Shown here: piece by piece, positions 23,600 to 31,471 of the stretch
Layout: the number at the start of each line of letters is the position of its first letter
How positions within the stretch are numbered: the stretch's first letter is position 1
NCBI GenBank assembly: GCA_900549365.1
Contig: UROD01000002.1
Span: forward strand, 1 to 38,159
Source: an uncultured Rickettsiales bacterium
GTDB taxonomy: Bacteria > Pseudomonadota > Alphaproteobacteria > Rs-D84
Reading direction: 5' to 3'
DNA length: 38,159 nt
The notes under the pieces: generated by a model
What the model was told of the DNA's origin: nothing
Databases searched by the model: none
The model's input: the letters and a program-made list of their open reading frames with translations, nothing else
Program-made: the position numbers and the translations under genes

Positions 23600-24787
23600 A
23601 TGGCAAAAGAAAAGTATATAAGAACCAAACCGCATGTTAATGTTGGTACGATTGGTCACGTTGACCACGGTAAAACAACATTGACTGCTGCTATCGTTCA
23701 TTACTATGGTGTCGGCGCCGACAAAGAAAAAGGCGTTGATAAAATCGATAACGCACCAGAAGAACGTGCACGTGGTATCACAATCAACACCGCACACGTT
23801 GAATATGAAACAGAACACCGTCACTATGCACACGTTGACTGCCCAGGACACGCGGACTATGTTAAAAACATGATTACCGGCGCGGCCCAGATGGACGGTG
23901 CAATCTTGGTTGTTGCTGCAACAGACGGCCCAATGCCACAGACACGTGAACACATCTTGTTGGCACGTCAGGTGGGTATTCCAAAAATCGTTGTTTATTT
24001 GAACAAATGCGATTTGGCGAACGATCCTGAATTGTTGGAATTGGTTGAAATGGAAGTTCGTGAATTGTTGTCTGCAAATGACTTCGATGGCGACAAAGCA
24101 CCTATTATTCGTGGTTCCGCTGTTTCCGCATTGGAAGGCAAGAACGACGGTTTGGGCAAAGAATCCATTGATGCGTTGTTGAAGGCATTGGATGAATATA
24201 TCCCACTGCCAGAACGTCCAGTTGACAAACCATTCTTGATGCCAATCGAAGACGTATTCTCGATCACAGGTCGTGGTACAGTTGTTACAGGCCGTATCGA
24301 ATCTGGTACAGTCAAAGTTGGTGACGAATGCGAAATCGTTGGTTTGCGTCCAACACAGAAAACAACAGTTACCGGCGTAGAAATGTTCCGCAAGATGTTG
24401 GATCAAGGTGAAGCTGGTGATAACGTTGGTTTGCTGTTGCGTGGTACCAAGAAAGAAGATGTAGAACGTGGCCAGATTATCTGCAAACCAGGTTCTATTA
24501 CACCACACACAGAATTTGAAGCCGAAGTTTATATCTTGACGAAAGAAGAAGGTGGACGTCACACAGCGTTCTTCAGCAACTATCGTCCTCAGTTCTACTT
24601 CAGCACAACAGACGTAACTGGTACAATCACATTGCCAGCAGACAAAGAAATGGTTCTGCCAGGTGATAACGTTCGTATCTCTGTGCAATTGATTGCACCT
24701 ATTGCTATGAGCGAAGGTCGTCGCTTTGCTATCCGTGAAGGCGGACGCACAGTTGGCGCTGGTGTTGTATCAAAGATTAACAAATAA
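23600..24787 (+). CDS. tuf: Elongation factor Tu (395 aa)
   Basis: EF-Tu delivers aminoacyl-tRNA to the A site. GTPase motifs GHVDHGKTTL, RGITI, DCPGHADYVKNMITG and NKCD are intact. Domains II and III are complete, ending EGGRTVGAGVVSKINK. The start KEKYIRTKPHVNVGTIGH is family-normal. AAGGAGAAAAAACT is a strong ribosome-binding site. Length fits EF-Tu. Only one copy falls in this window. Confidence 0.98.
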   Translation: MAKEKYIRTKPHVNVGTIGHVDHGKTTLTAAIVHYYGVGADKEKGVDKIDNAPEERARGITINTAHVEYETEHRHYAHVDCPGHADYVKNMITGAAQMDGAILVVAATDGPMPQTREHILLARQVGIPKIVVYLNKCDLANDPELLELVEMEVRELLSANDFDGDKAPIIRGSAVSALEGKNDGLGKESIDALLKALDEYIPLPERPVDKPFLMPIEDVFSITGRGTVVTGRIESGTVKVGDECEIVGLRPTQKTTVTGVEMFRKMLDQGEAGDNVGLLLRGTKKEDVERGQIICKPGSITPHTEFEAEVYILTKEEGGRHTAFFSNYRPQFYFSTTDVTGTITLPADKEMVLPGDNVRISVQLIAPIAMSEGRRFAIREGGRTVGAGVVSKINK

Positions 24788-24797
24788 CAACATAAAC

Positions 24798-24841
24798 GGG
24801 TCGGTGTAACTGGATATACAAACGCCAGTGATTACCGGCCC
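24798..24841 (+). promoter_or_regulatory. Long stem-loop in the rpsJ leader
   Basis: GGGTCGGTGTAACTGG pairs imperfectly with CCAGTGATTACCGGCCC, ending about 25 bases before rpsJ. The position matches that of S10-operon leader regulation, but the sequence is not one I recognise. Confidence 0.5.
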
Positions 24842-24866
24842 GCACAAACATAAGGAAAACGAACAA

Positions 24867-25178
24867 ATGGTACCTGCATCTAAAATTCGAATCAAATTGA
24901 CAGCGTTTGATCATCGCGTATTGACGGACTCTGTTGATGAAATCGTAAAAACGGCAAAGCGCACTGGCGCAGACGTCGTTGGGCCAGTTCGCTTGCCAAC
25001 ATTGATTCAGAAATTTACAGTCAACCGTTCCCCACACGTCGATAAAAAATCGCGTGAACAATTCGAAATTCGCAATCATAAAGCGGTCGTCGATATTGTC
25101 AACCCAACCCCTCAGACAGTTGATGCCCTGATGAAGTTGGATTTGGCGTCCGGTGTTGATGTAAAAATTAAATTGTAA
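24867..25178 (+). CDS. rpsJ: 30S ribosomal protein S10 (103 aa)
   Basis: S10 is in the 30S head and, with NusB, takes part in antitermination. The open frame extends 13 codons upstream, but ATG at 24867 follows TAAGGAAAACGAACAA and gives a family-length product. The core KIRIKLTAFDHRVLTDSV and the NRSPHVDKKSREQFEIRNHK stretch are diagnostic. First gene of the S10 operon. Confidence 0.97.
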   Translation: MVPASKIRIKLTAFDHRVLTDSVDEIVKTAKRTGADVVGPVRLPTLIQKFTVNRSPHVDKKSREQFEIRNHKAVVDIVNPTPQTVDALMKLDLASGVDVKIKL

Positions 25179-25266
25179 AAATTGAGTAAGTAAAATTGTT
25201 AGCGTCGAGTATTTTGGATTCTGAACAAAAATGCTTCGACCTACTGGCAAAATAAAAGGCAAAAAA

Positions 25267-25989
25267 ATGAAACGTAGCGGATTAATAACAACAAAAATAG
25301 GAATGACGCGTCTGTATGATGATGCCGGCGCAGCGCACCCAGTAACAGTTCTGTCTGTGGGCGATTGTGCTGTCATTGGAAATCGCACGCAGGACAAGAA
25401 CGGCTATGTCGCGAATATCTTGGGTATGCGCGAAGCCAAGGCAAAACATGTTGCAAAGCCACAGGCGGTTGCAGCGGAAAAAGCAGGGGTAAAGCCGTAT
25501 CGCAAAGTGGTGGAATTCCGTGTATCGGACGAATGTGTTATCCCAGCAGGGACACAGTTGTCTGCGTCTCATTTTGTTGCCGGTCAATTCGTTGATGTCC
25601 AAGCAACAAGCAAGGGTAAGGGCTATCAAGGTGCGATGAAACGTCATAACTTTGGTGGTAAGGAAGCGACACACGGTGTTTTGAAAGCACATCGTTCATT
25701 GGGTGGTACTGGTATGCGTGAATGGCCAGGCCGCGTTCTGAAAGGCAAAAAGATGGCCGGTCAGATGGGTAATGAAACGGTTACTGTTCAAAACTTGAAG
25801 GTCTTTGGAACAGACGCAGCCGAAAACTTGATTTTCGTCGAAGGCGCAGTTCCAGGCGCAAACGGTACTTTTGTATTGGTTACCGATGCGATTAAAAAAG
25901 AAAACAAAGATTTGCCAGTTCCAACTGCACAGACAAGCGCACCAGCAGCAGAAGTTGCCGCCGATGCAGCAGAAACAGTTGCGGAATAA
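25267..25989 (+). CDS. rplC: 50S ribosomal protein L3 (240 aa)
   Basis: L3 binds 23S rRNA near its 3' end and starts 50S assembly. ATG at 25267 is chosen over an in-frame upstream start because of AAAAGGC and the standard RSGLITTKIGMTRLYDD beginning. The loop region KGKGYQGAMKRHNFGGKEATHG and GGTGMREWPGRVLKGKKMAGQMG are diagnostic. A low-complexity Ala/Glu tail of about 30 residues ends the protein, a lineage-type extension. Confidence 0.96.
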   Translation: MKRSGLITTKIGMTRLYDDAGAAHPVTVLSVGDCAVIGNRTQDKNGYVANILGMREAKAKHVAKPQAVAAEKAGVKPYRKVVEFRVSDECVIPAGTQLSASHFVAGQFVDVQATSKGKGYQGAMKRHNFGGKEATHGVLKAHRSLGGTGMREWPGRVLKGKKMAGQMGNETVTVQNLKVFGTDAAENLIFVEGAVPGANGTFVLVTDAIKKENKDLPVPTAQTSAPAAEVAADAAETVAE

Positions 25990-26017
25990 CAATGGGTCAA
26001 CAGTAAGGTGAATTAAA

Positions 26018-26638
26018 ATGCAAATAGAAGTTATAAATTTTGATGGCAAAGCAGTTGGCAAAGTTGAATTGGCCGACAGCATCTTTGGTTTGGACCCACG
26101 CGCAGACATCTTGCACAGAGTTGTTACTTGGCAGCGTGCAAATTCCCGCGCTGGTACACATGCAGTGAAAACTGTATCTGATGTCCAGGGCAGTGGTAAA
26201 AAAGCGTTCAAACAAAAGAAAACAGGTAATGCACGTCAGGGTGAAAAGTATAATGTTCACATGCGTGGTGGTGGTGTTGTTCATGGTCCAGTTGTCCGTG
26301 ATCACTCTATCGATTTGCCAAAGAAAATCCGTAGTTTGGGCCTGAAAATGGCGTTGTCGTCCAAGGTTAAAGATGGTTCGCTGGTTGTAATTGATTCTGA
26401 AAAATTGGCAACCGCAAAAACAGGTGTGTTTGCAAAACAATTGAAAAAATTGGGTTTGGATTCAGCATTGTTTGTTGGTGCGGACGCGTTGGACGAAAAC
26501 TTCAAGAAATCTGCGGCTAACATCGCAAACATTGATGCGTTGCCAACGATTGGTTTGAATGTTTTGGATATCTTGAACCACAATAAATTGGTTTTGACGG
26601 CTGACGCAGTCAAAGCGGTAGAAGCAAGATTGGCATAA
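26018..26638 (+). CDS. rplD: 50S ribosomal protein L4 (206 aa)
   Basis: L4 lines the peptide exit tunnel. Recognisable are the loop region RAGTHAVKTVSDVQGSGKK, the GGGVVHGPVVRDHSIDLPKK segment, and the globular C-terminal NVLDILNHNKLVLTADAV. In gammaproteobacteria L4 represses its own operon; whether it does here is unknown. A short gap separates it from rplC, with AAGGTGAATTAAA as ribosome-binding site. Confidence 0.97.
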   Translation: MQIEVINFDGKAVGKVELADSIFGLDPRADILHRVVTWQRANSRAGTHAVKTVSDVQGSGKKAFKQKKTGNARQGEKYNVHMRGGGVVHGPVVRDHSIDLPKKIRSLGLKMALSSKVKDGSLVVIDSEKLATAKTGVFAKQLKKLGLDSALFVGADALDENFKKSAANIANIDALPTIGLNVLDILNHNKLVLTADAVKAVEARLA

Positions 26639-26643
26639 TTTAA

Positions 26644-26682
26644 TAAAAGGTCAATGAAATGGCAGAAAAGAAAGTAGAAAAG
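26644..26682 (+). repeat. Duplicated initiation region, copy at rplW
   Basis: The ribosome-binding site, ATG and first eight codons (MAEKKVEK) match 29979-30017 at rpmC except for two substitutions and a single-base indel. The similarity starts before the gene and fades after about codon 8. Confidence 0.8.
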
Positions 26683-26985
26683 AAAATCGTTGCGACCGCC
26701 GGTATTTATGATATACTGCGTCGTCCGATAATCTCGGAAAAGACAGCAAAATTATCCGAGAGCAATGGTATTGCGTTCGAAATTGCCGCAAATGCAACAA
26801 AAGAAGATGTTGCGCGCGCAGTTCAGGCGATTTACAATGTGAAACCTGTCAAGGTTAACATTGTTGTTGCCAAGGGCAAGGTTAAATCCTTCCGTGGTCG
26901 CAGCAGCGGCACACAACGCACTGTAAAGAAAGCATATGTGTCTTTGCCAGCTGATGCAAAATTGGATTTGGCAGCAAACGCATAA
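26659..26985 (+). CDS. rplW: 50S ribosomal protein L23 (108 aa)
   Basis: L23 sits at the tunnel exit and docks trigger factor and SRP. The core YDILRRPIISEKTAKLSES and the NVKPVKVNIVVAKGKVKSF strand are family features. The N-terminus has a short lysine-rich extension MAEKKVEKK whose DNA is nearly the same as the start of rpmC, the gene for its neighbour L29 on the ribosome. Total length is slightly above the usual 95-100. Confidence 0.96.
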   Translation: MAEKKVEKKIVATAGIYDILRRPIISEKTAKLSESNGIAFEIAANATKEDVARAVQAIYNVKPVKVNIVVAKGKVKSFRGRSSGTQRTVKKAYVSLPADAKLDLAANA

Positions 26986-27001
26986 GTAAATAATAAAAAT
27001 C

Positions 27002-27047
27002 GCCAAGGCAGATAATCTGGAATTTATTCAGACGTTATTGCCTTGGC
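27002..27047 (+). other. Stem-loop between rplW and rplB
   Basis: GCCAAGGCA and TGCCTTGGC pair perfectly (9 bp) across a 28-base A/T-rich loop with some internal pairing; rplB starts 22 bases later. Confidence 0.6.
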
Positions 27048-27068
27048 AGAAACAAAGGTAAGAATAAA

Positions 27069-27902
27069 ATGGCATTAAAGCACTATAAGCCAATGACCCC
27101 AGGGACGCGTGGATTGACACTGGTTGACCGCAGCGGTTTGCATCGCGGCGCGCCTGAAAAGGCATTGACAGTTGGTTTGAAATCCAAGGGTGGTCGTAAT
27201 AACTTTGGTCATGTAACCGTTATGCACCAAGGTGGTGGTCACAAACGTAAATATCGTTTGATTGATTTTAATCGTAAAAAGACAGGTGTTCCAGCAACAG
27301 TTGTTCGTTTGGAATACGATCCTAATCGTACTGCATTCATCGCATTGATTGAATACAAAGATGGTGTTCGTTCTTATATCTTGGCACCACGTGATTTGAA
27401 AGTTGGCGATACCGTTATTTCTGGTGTTCGTGAAGATATCAAACCAGGTAACGCGATGCCATTGAAAAATATGCCAATCGGTACAATTGTGCACAACGTT
27501 GAATTGAAACCAGGGGCAGGCGGCCAGTTGGCACGTAGTGCTGGTTGCTATGCTCAGTTGATGGGTAAAGACGGTGTTTATGCACAGATTAAAATGAACA
27601 GCGGTGAATTACGCAAAGTTCATTCCGATTGTATGGCCACAGTTGGCAGCGTTTCTAACCCAGAACAACGCAATGTCAATTTGGGCAAGGCCGGTCGCGC
27701 ACGCTGGTTGGGTATCCGTCCATCTGTTCGCGGTATGGCGATGAACCCGAACGATCACCCAATGGGTGGTGGTAATGGTCATTCCAAGGGCCACGAACCT
27801 GTGTCGCGTACTGGTATTCCAGCCAAGGGATATCGTACCCGCAGCAACAAACGTACTGCAAAGATGATTATCCGCAGCAGACATTTGGCAAAGAAGAAAT
27901 AA
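27069..27902 (+). CDS. rplB: 50S ribosomal protein L2 (277 aa)
   Basis: L2 is needed for subunit joining and peptidyl-transferase activity. It shows the SGLHRGAPEKALTVGLKSKGGRNN start and the RNA-binding IDFNRKKTGVPATVVRLEYDPNR fold. The conserved GMAMNPNDHPMGGGNGHSKG loop has the key histidine. The C-terminus is basic. Length is typical. The start follows AAAGGTAAGAATAAA. Confidence 0.98.
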   Translation: MALKHYKPMTPGTRGLTLVDRSGLHRGAPEKALTVGLKSKGGRNNFGHVTVMHQGGGHKRKYRLIDFNRKKTGVPATVVRLEYDPNRTAFIALIEYKDGVRSYILAPRDLKVGDTVISGVREDIKPGNAMPLKNMPIGTIVHNVELKPGAGGQLARSAGCYAQLMGKDGVYAQIKMNSGELRKVHSDCMATVGSVSNPEQRNVNLGKAGRARWLGIRPSVRGMAMNPNDHPMGGGNGHSKGHEPVSRTGIPAKGYRTRSNKRTAKMIIRSRHLAKKK

Positions 27903-27909
27903 TAAATAG

Positions 27910-27932
27910 CCCTGCATCTATATGGTGCAGGG
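27910..27932 (+). other. Stem-loop with TATAT loop before rpsS
   Basis: CCCTGCATC-TATAT-GGTGCAGGG, a 9-bp stem. It shares the CTATATGG apex with hairpins before rpsC and rplP. Confidence 0.65.
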
Positions 27933-27956
27933 GACATAAGAAAAACGGAGTAATTG

Positions 27957-28241
27957 ATGTCTCGTTCAGTTTGGAAAGGTCCTTATGTTCACCCATCTGT
28001 CTTGAAAAAGACCGCTGCGGCGAATGAAAAAGATGACCGTAAACCAATTAAAACTTGGTCTCGTGGCAGCACAATTGTGCCACCAATGGTTGGGCTGACT
28101 TTTGAAGTTCACAATGGTAATAAATTTATTCCAGTTTCAATCGTAGAAGATATGATTGGTCATAAATTGGGTGAATTTGCGCCAACACGTACGTTCAAAG
28201 GTCATGCGGCAAATAAAAAGGCCGCGGCAGCCAAGAAATAA
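27957..28241 (+). CDS. rpsS: 30S ribosomal protein S19 (94 aa)
   Basis: S19 binds the 30S head near the A-site finger. A TTG codon lies immediately before ATG at 27957; ATG is preferred with ACGGAG seven bases upstream. Family markers are SRSVWKGPYVHPSVLKK, RGSTIVPPMVGLTFEVHNGNKF and GHKLGEFAPTRTFKGH. A short Ala/Lys tail ends the protein. Confidence 0.97.
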   Translation: MSRSVWKGPYVHPSVLKKTAAANEKDDRKPIKTWSRGSTIVPPMVGLTFEVHNGNKFIPVSIVEDMIGHKLGEFAPTRTFKGHAANKKAAAAKK

Positions 28242-28283
28242 TGATTTCTAGATGGAATCCGCAAGAATAATAAGGTTATAGTT

Positions 28284-28694
28284 ATGACAACAGCAAGATA
28301 TGGAATTAAAGATAATCAGGTTCGCGCATTCAACAAAATGATCCGCGTCAGCCACCAGAAATTGAATCTGGTTTGCGACACAGTTCGTGGTTTGCCTGTT
28401 GAACGTGCAATTGATGTCTTGAAATTTTCAAAGAAACGCGTATCTGACGAAGTTTTGAAAACTTTGATTTCCGCGATTGCAAATGCAGAACACAACAAAA
28501 ATCTGTCGGCAGATTCTCTGTACGTCAAAGAAATTTGGTGTGGTAAAGCGTTGACAATGAAACGTATTATGGCCGGCCCACGTGGCAGTGCTCGTCCGAT
28601 TTTGAAACCATTTTCAAATCTGACAATCGTTTTGGAATCAGGTGCAGCACCTGCGAAAAAAACAGCAGCAAAAACTGCAAAGAAAGCAAAATAA
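28284..28694 (+). CDS. rplV: 50S ribosomal protein L22 (136 aa)
   Basis: L22 lines the exit tunnel with its beta-hairpin. Visible are SHQKLNLVCDTVRGLPVERAIDVL, the helix SDEVLKTLISAIANAEHNK, and the hairpin WCGKALTMKRIMAGPRGSAR. An Ala/Lys-rich C-terminal tail of about 20 residues extends it beyond the usual 110. TAAGGTTATAGTT precedes the ATG. Confidence 0.97.
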   Translation: MTTARYGIKDNQVRAFNKMIRVSHQKLNLVCDTVRGLPVERAIDVLKFSKKRVSDEVLKTLISAIANAEHNKNLSADSLYVKEIWCGKALTMKRIMAGPRGSARPILKPFSNLTIVLESGAAPAKKTAAKTAKKAK

Positions 28695-28700
28695 TAAATC

Positions 28701-28761
28701 GTGGCACGTGGTATGGGGCAACCCTGAATAAAACCTATATGGTTTCAAGAACACTTGCCAC
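28701..28761 (+). other. Branched stem-loop region before rpsC, with a CTATATGG apex
   Basis: The outer stem is GTGGCA/TGCCAC. Inside are a small GGG-CAA-CCC hairpin and AAACC-TATAT-GGTTT (28731-28745). It ends 19 bases before rpsC. Confidence 0.6.
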
Positions 28762-28780
28762 AAACTAAGGAAAACAAAAG

Positions 28781-29482
28781 ATGGGACAGAAAGTATCACC
28801 AATCTCGTTGCGCGAATTTATCAACAAGATTACTGACTCGCGCTGGATGGCCGGCAAAAAGGACTATGCGAACCTGTTGGCCGAAGATATCAAAATTCGC
28901 AAATTTATTGAAAAGAAGTTGAAAAAAGCCGGCTTGGCCAAGGTTGTTATTGAACGCTTTGCCAAGAAAGTTGTTGTGACAATTCACACTTCTCGTCCGG
29001 GTATGATTATCGGCAAAAACGGTGCTGATATTGAAACTTTGCGTAATGATATCAAAAAGTTGGTCAAAAACGATCAGGTCGTTGTGAACATTTACGAAGT
29101 TCGCCGTCCAGATTTGAATGCTCAACTGGTTGCACAAAATATTGCGCAGCAAATCGAAGGTCGTGTTTCCTTTAAGCGTGCAATGAAAAAGGCGGTTCAA
29201 AACGCCCAGAAAGCAGGCGCGCAGGGTATCAAAGTTATGTGCAGCGGTCGTCTGAACGGTGCGGAAATTGCCCGCAGTGAACAAATCCGCGAAGGTCGTA
29301 TTCCTCTGCATACATTGCGTGCTGACATTGACTATGCGTCAATTCAGGCGAAAACAACATACGGCGTTATCGGTGTAAAAGTTTGGATTTACACAGGGGA
29401 TGTCGTAAATAAAGAAAAGCTGGCTTCTGAAATGGCACGCCCAACTGAATATGCCGGCAGCAGCGAAAAGAGAAACAAGTAA
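28781..29482 (+). CDS. rpsC: 30S ribosomal protein S3 (233 aa)
   Basis: S3 forms part of the mRNA entry channel. The start GQKVSPISLREFINKITDSR is a slightly unusual form of the common GQKVNPxGxRLG. The KH domain GMIIGKNGADIETLRNDIKK and the C-terminal SGRLNGAEIARSEQIREGRIP and IQAKTTYGVIGVKVWIY segments are clear. Length is normal. AAGGAAAACAAAAG precedes the ATG. Confidence 0.97.
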   Translation: MGQKVSPISLREFINKITDSRWMAGKKDYANLLAEDIKIRKFIEKKLKKAGLAKVVIERFAKKVVVTIHTSRPGMIIGKNGADIETLRNDIKKLVKNDQVVVNIYEVRRPDLNAQLVAQNIAQQIEGRVSFKRAMKKAVQNAQKAGAQGIKVMCSGRLNGAEIARSEQIREGRIPLHTLRADIDYASIQAKTTYGVIGVKVWIYTGDVVNKEKLASEMARPTEYAGSSEKRNK

Positions 29483-29530
29483 TTTTTGCTGGTATCTATA
29501 TGGTACTGGGGAAAACAAAAATTAGCAAAA
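29481..29530 (+). other. Stem-loop with CTATATGG apex before rplP
   Basis: The inner hairpin is CTGGTATC-TATAT-GGTACTGG (29489-29509, with G-T pairs). The outer arms are TTTTGCT/AGCAAAA. It overlaps the rpsC stop and ends about 20 bases before rplP. Confidence 0.6.
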
Positions 29531-29550
29531 GCAATAAAAGGTAGTTTATT

Positions 29551-29964
29551 ATGTTGATGCCAAATAAAACAAAGTTTCGCAAACAGCACAAAGGCCGTAT
29601 TCACGGCGTCGCCAAAGGCGGCAGCGAACTGGCATTTGGTTCGTTTGGACTGAAAGCCATGACACCAGAACGCGTTACAGCGCGTCAGATCGAAGCGGCG
29701 CGTCGCGCCATTACACGTCACATGCGTCGTATGGGAAAATTGTGGATTCGCGTATTCCCTGATGTGCCTGTGACCAAAAAACCTGCCGAAGTCCGTATGG
29801 GTAAAGGTAAAGGTGCGGTTGAATATTGGATTTGCCGTGTTAAACCAGGACGTATTATGTTTGAAATTGACGGTGTAAAACCAGAAATCGCATACGAAGC
29901 GTTCGCGTTGGCGGCGGCAAAATTGCCAGTAAAAACCAAAGTTGTTGAACGTAAAGCGAATTAA
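29551..29964 (+). CDS. rplP: 50S ribosomal protein L16 (137 aa)
   Basis: L16 helps shape the A-site tRNA pocket. Diagnostic segments are MLMPNKTKFRKQHKGRIHG, GSFGLKAMTPERVTARQIEAARRAI, RRMGKLWIRVFPDVPVTKKP and RMGKGKGAVEYWICRVKPG. Length is exactly typical. ATAAAAGGTAGTTTATT precedes the ATG. Confidence 0.98.
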   Translation: MLMPNKTKFRKQHKGRIHGVAKGGSELAFGSFGLKAMTPERVTARQIEAARRAITRHMRRMGKLWIRVFPDVPVTKKPAEVRMGKGKGAVEYWICRVKPGRIMFEIDGVKPEIAYEAFALAAAKLPVKTKVVERKAN

Positions 29965-29978
29965 GTATAACCGCACAT

Positions 29979-30017
29979 AAAAAGGTCAATAAAATGGCAG
30001 AAAAGAAAGTTGAAAAA
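29979..30017 (+). repeat. Duplicated initiation region, copy at rpmC
   Basis: Near-copy of 26644-26682 at rplW: the same AAAAAGGTCAATAAAATG site and the same first eight codons, MAEKKVEK. Confidence 0.8.
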
Positions 30018-30188
30018 GAATCTTTGACAGTTGAAGCATTGCAGAGCAAGCTGGCTGATTTGAAGAAAGAGCAAATGAACCAACGCTTTCAACATGCGGC
30101 TGGTCAGTTGCCAAAGTCACATGTAATGCGTCAGACACGTCGTGAAATCGCACGCGTCAAGACAAAGTTGAATGCTGACAAAAAATAA
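29994..30188 (+). CDS. rpmC: 50S ribosomal protein L29 (64 aa)
   Basis: L29 packs against L23 at the tunnel exit. After the MAEKKVEK extension shared with rplW, the sequence has the helical-hairpin pattern of the family (LQSKLADLKKEQMNQRFQHA, then TRREIARVKTKLN). A 154-base gap with promoter-like elements separates it from rpsQ, unlike the tight coupling usual elsewhere. Confidence 0.95.
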   Translation: MAEKKVEKESLTVEALQSKLADLKKEQMNQRFQHAAGQLPKSHVMRQTRREIARVKTKLNADKK

Positions 30189-30205
30189 AAAATTGTCGAT
30201 TTTTG

Positions 30206-30297
30206 TTGAGATTTCTAAAAATTTAGTTATCATATGCCGAAATCGGTTAAATAAAACCAAAGAATCAGTTGCTGTTTTGCGCGTTTTAGTGTAAAAT
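30206..30297 (+). promoter_or_regulatory. Two candidate internal promoters before rpsQ
   Basis: TTGAGA (30206-30211), 16-base spacer, TATCAT (30228-30233); and TTGCTG (30269-30274), 17-base spacer, TAAAAT (30292-30297). They lie in the unusually wide rpmC-rpsQ gap and may start a separate spc-type transcript. Confidence 0.45.
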
Positions 30298-30342
30298 TAA
30301 GCCCGCAAAACAAGCACTGGCAAATGTATAAGGACACAAGTT

Positions 30343-30612
30343 ATGCCAAGACGTATACTGCAAGGAACAGTAAAAAGTACAGCGAACGACAAAACAGTCG
30401 TCGTCGAAGTGGAACGTCGTTTCCGTCACCCGCTGTATGGCAAGTTCGTAAAGCAGAACAAAAAGTACAAGGCGCACGATGAAACCAACGAATACAAGGT
30501 TGGTGACATCGTTGCGATTGAAGAACATCGTCCAATTTCCAAGACAAAATCTTGGGTGGTCAAGGGGCGCGTTGGCGTTTCCAAGGACGAAACGGTAGAG
30601 GTCGTTGACTAA
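30343..30612 (+). CDS. rpsQ: 30S ribosomal protein S17 (89 aa)
   Basis: S17 is an early 30S assembly protein with an OB fold. Family features include RRILQGTVKSTANDKTVVVE, ERRFRHPLYGKFVKQNKKYKAHDE and the GDIVAIEEHRPISKTKSW motif. Length is normal. AAGGACACAAGTT precedes the ATG. Confidence 0.97.
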   Translation: MPRRILQGTVKSTANDKTVVVEVERRFRHPLYGKFVKQNKKYKAHDETNEYKVGDIVAIEEHRPISKTKSWVVKGRVGVSKDETVEVVD

Positions 30613-30684
30613 TACCGCCGGACAGGGTCTTTGAGGTTGGCGTTAGTTTTTTGGCGTGCAACAGTCGGGCCCTATAACAAAGCG

Positions 30685-30701
30685 GCGGGGGATTGCCCCG
30701 C
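30685..30701 (+). other. GC-rich hairpin before rplN
   Basis: GCGGGG-GATTG-CCCCGC, about 20 bases before the rplN start, in a 111-base gap. No T-run follows. Confidence 0.5.
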
Positions 30702-30723
30702 GCGCAGGACAAGGAAAAAAGTT

Positions 30724-31098
30724 ATGATTCAGAATGAAACAGTTATGACGGTTGCTGACAACTCTGGTGCGCGTAAAGCAATGTGCATCAAGGTTTTGGG
30801 TGGTTCTCACCGTCGTTATGCGACAGTTGGCGACAAAATTGTCGTCGCCATCAAAGAAGCGATTCCACGTGGTAAAGTACAAAAGGGTACTGTGCAACGT
30901 GCTATCATCGTGCGTACAAAATTCCCGGTAAAACGTCCGGACGGATCTATTATCCGCTTTGACGATAACGCGGTTGTTTTGATAAACAAGAACAACTTTG
31001 AACCAATTGGCACACGTATCTTTGGGCCAATTGCACGTGAAGTTCGCCGCAAATACGATGTTCAAAAAATCGTATCTCTGGCACCGGAAGTTATATAA
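30724..31098 (+). CDS. rplN: 50S ribosomal protein L14 (124 aa)
   Basis: L14 contacts the 30S subunit at bridge B8. The frame is open further upstream, but ATG at 30724 with AAGGAAAAAAGTT before it gives the normal MIQNETVMTVADNSGARK start. KVLGGSHRRYATVGD, RFDDNAVVLINKNNFEPIGT and the RIFGPIAREVR end are diagnostic. Close to the usual 122 residues. Confidence 0.98.
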   Translation: MIQNETVMTVADNSGARKAMCIKVLGGSHRRYATVGDKIVVAIKEAIPRGKVQKGTVQRAIIVRTKFPVKRPDGSIIRFDDNAVVLINKNNFEPIGTRIFGPIAREVRRKYDVQKIVSLAPEVI

Positions 31099-31117
31099 TA
31101 TACAAGGGGTTACAGAT

Positions 31118-31420
31118 ATGAAAATCAAGAAAGGCGACGAAGTCGTAGTTATTTCGGGAAAGTACAAAGGCGTCAAAGGTAAAGTACTGGAAGCGCGCCC
31201 AACAGAATCTCGCGTTGTGGTAGAGGGTGTAAACCGCCACAAATGGCATGTTAAACCAACACAGGAACAGGCGGGTCATATCGTTGACCGCGAAGCACCA
31301 GTGCATGTTTCTAATGTTGCGTTGGTTGACCCAAAGACAAAAAAAGCAACACGCGTTGGATACAAAATGTCTGGCGATAAAAAAGTTCGCGTTGCTAAAA
31401 AGTCAGGCGCAGAATTGTAA
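31118..31420 (+). CDS. rplX: 50S ribosomal protein L24 (100 aa)
   Basis: L24 initiates 50S assembly. The KOW motif is at the start (KIKKGDEVVVISGKYKGVKGKV), followed by VVVEGVNRHKWHVKPTQEQ and the basic tail. ATG at 31118 is selected over a long upstream open frame that overlaps rplN. Typical length. Confidence 0.96.
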   Translation: MKIKKGDEVVVISGKYKGVKGKVLEARPTESRVVVEGVNRHKWHVKPTQEQAGHIVDREAPVHVSNVALVDPKTKKATRVGYKMSGDKKVRVAKKSGAEL

Positions 31421-31429
31421 GTATAAACA

Positions 31430-31449
31430 GTTCCCGCTGTTACGGGAAC
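31430..31449 (+). other. Hairpin between rplX and rplE
   Basis: GTTCCCG-CTGTTA-CGGGAAC, perfect 7-bp stem, 22 bases before rplE. Confidence 0.6.
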
Positions 31450-31471
31450 ACAGAGTGTAAGGAATAAAAAA

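Noticed and set aside
24798..24841. Known S10 leader or riboswitch
   Set aside because: The stem-loop is real but matches no riboswitch or r-protein leader consensus that I can recognise, so I report it only as a structure.
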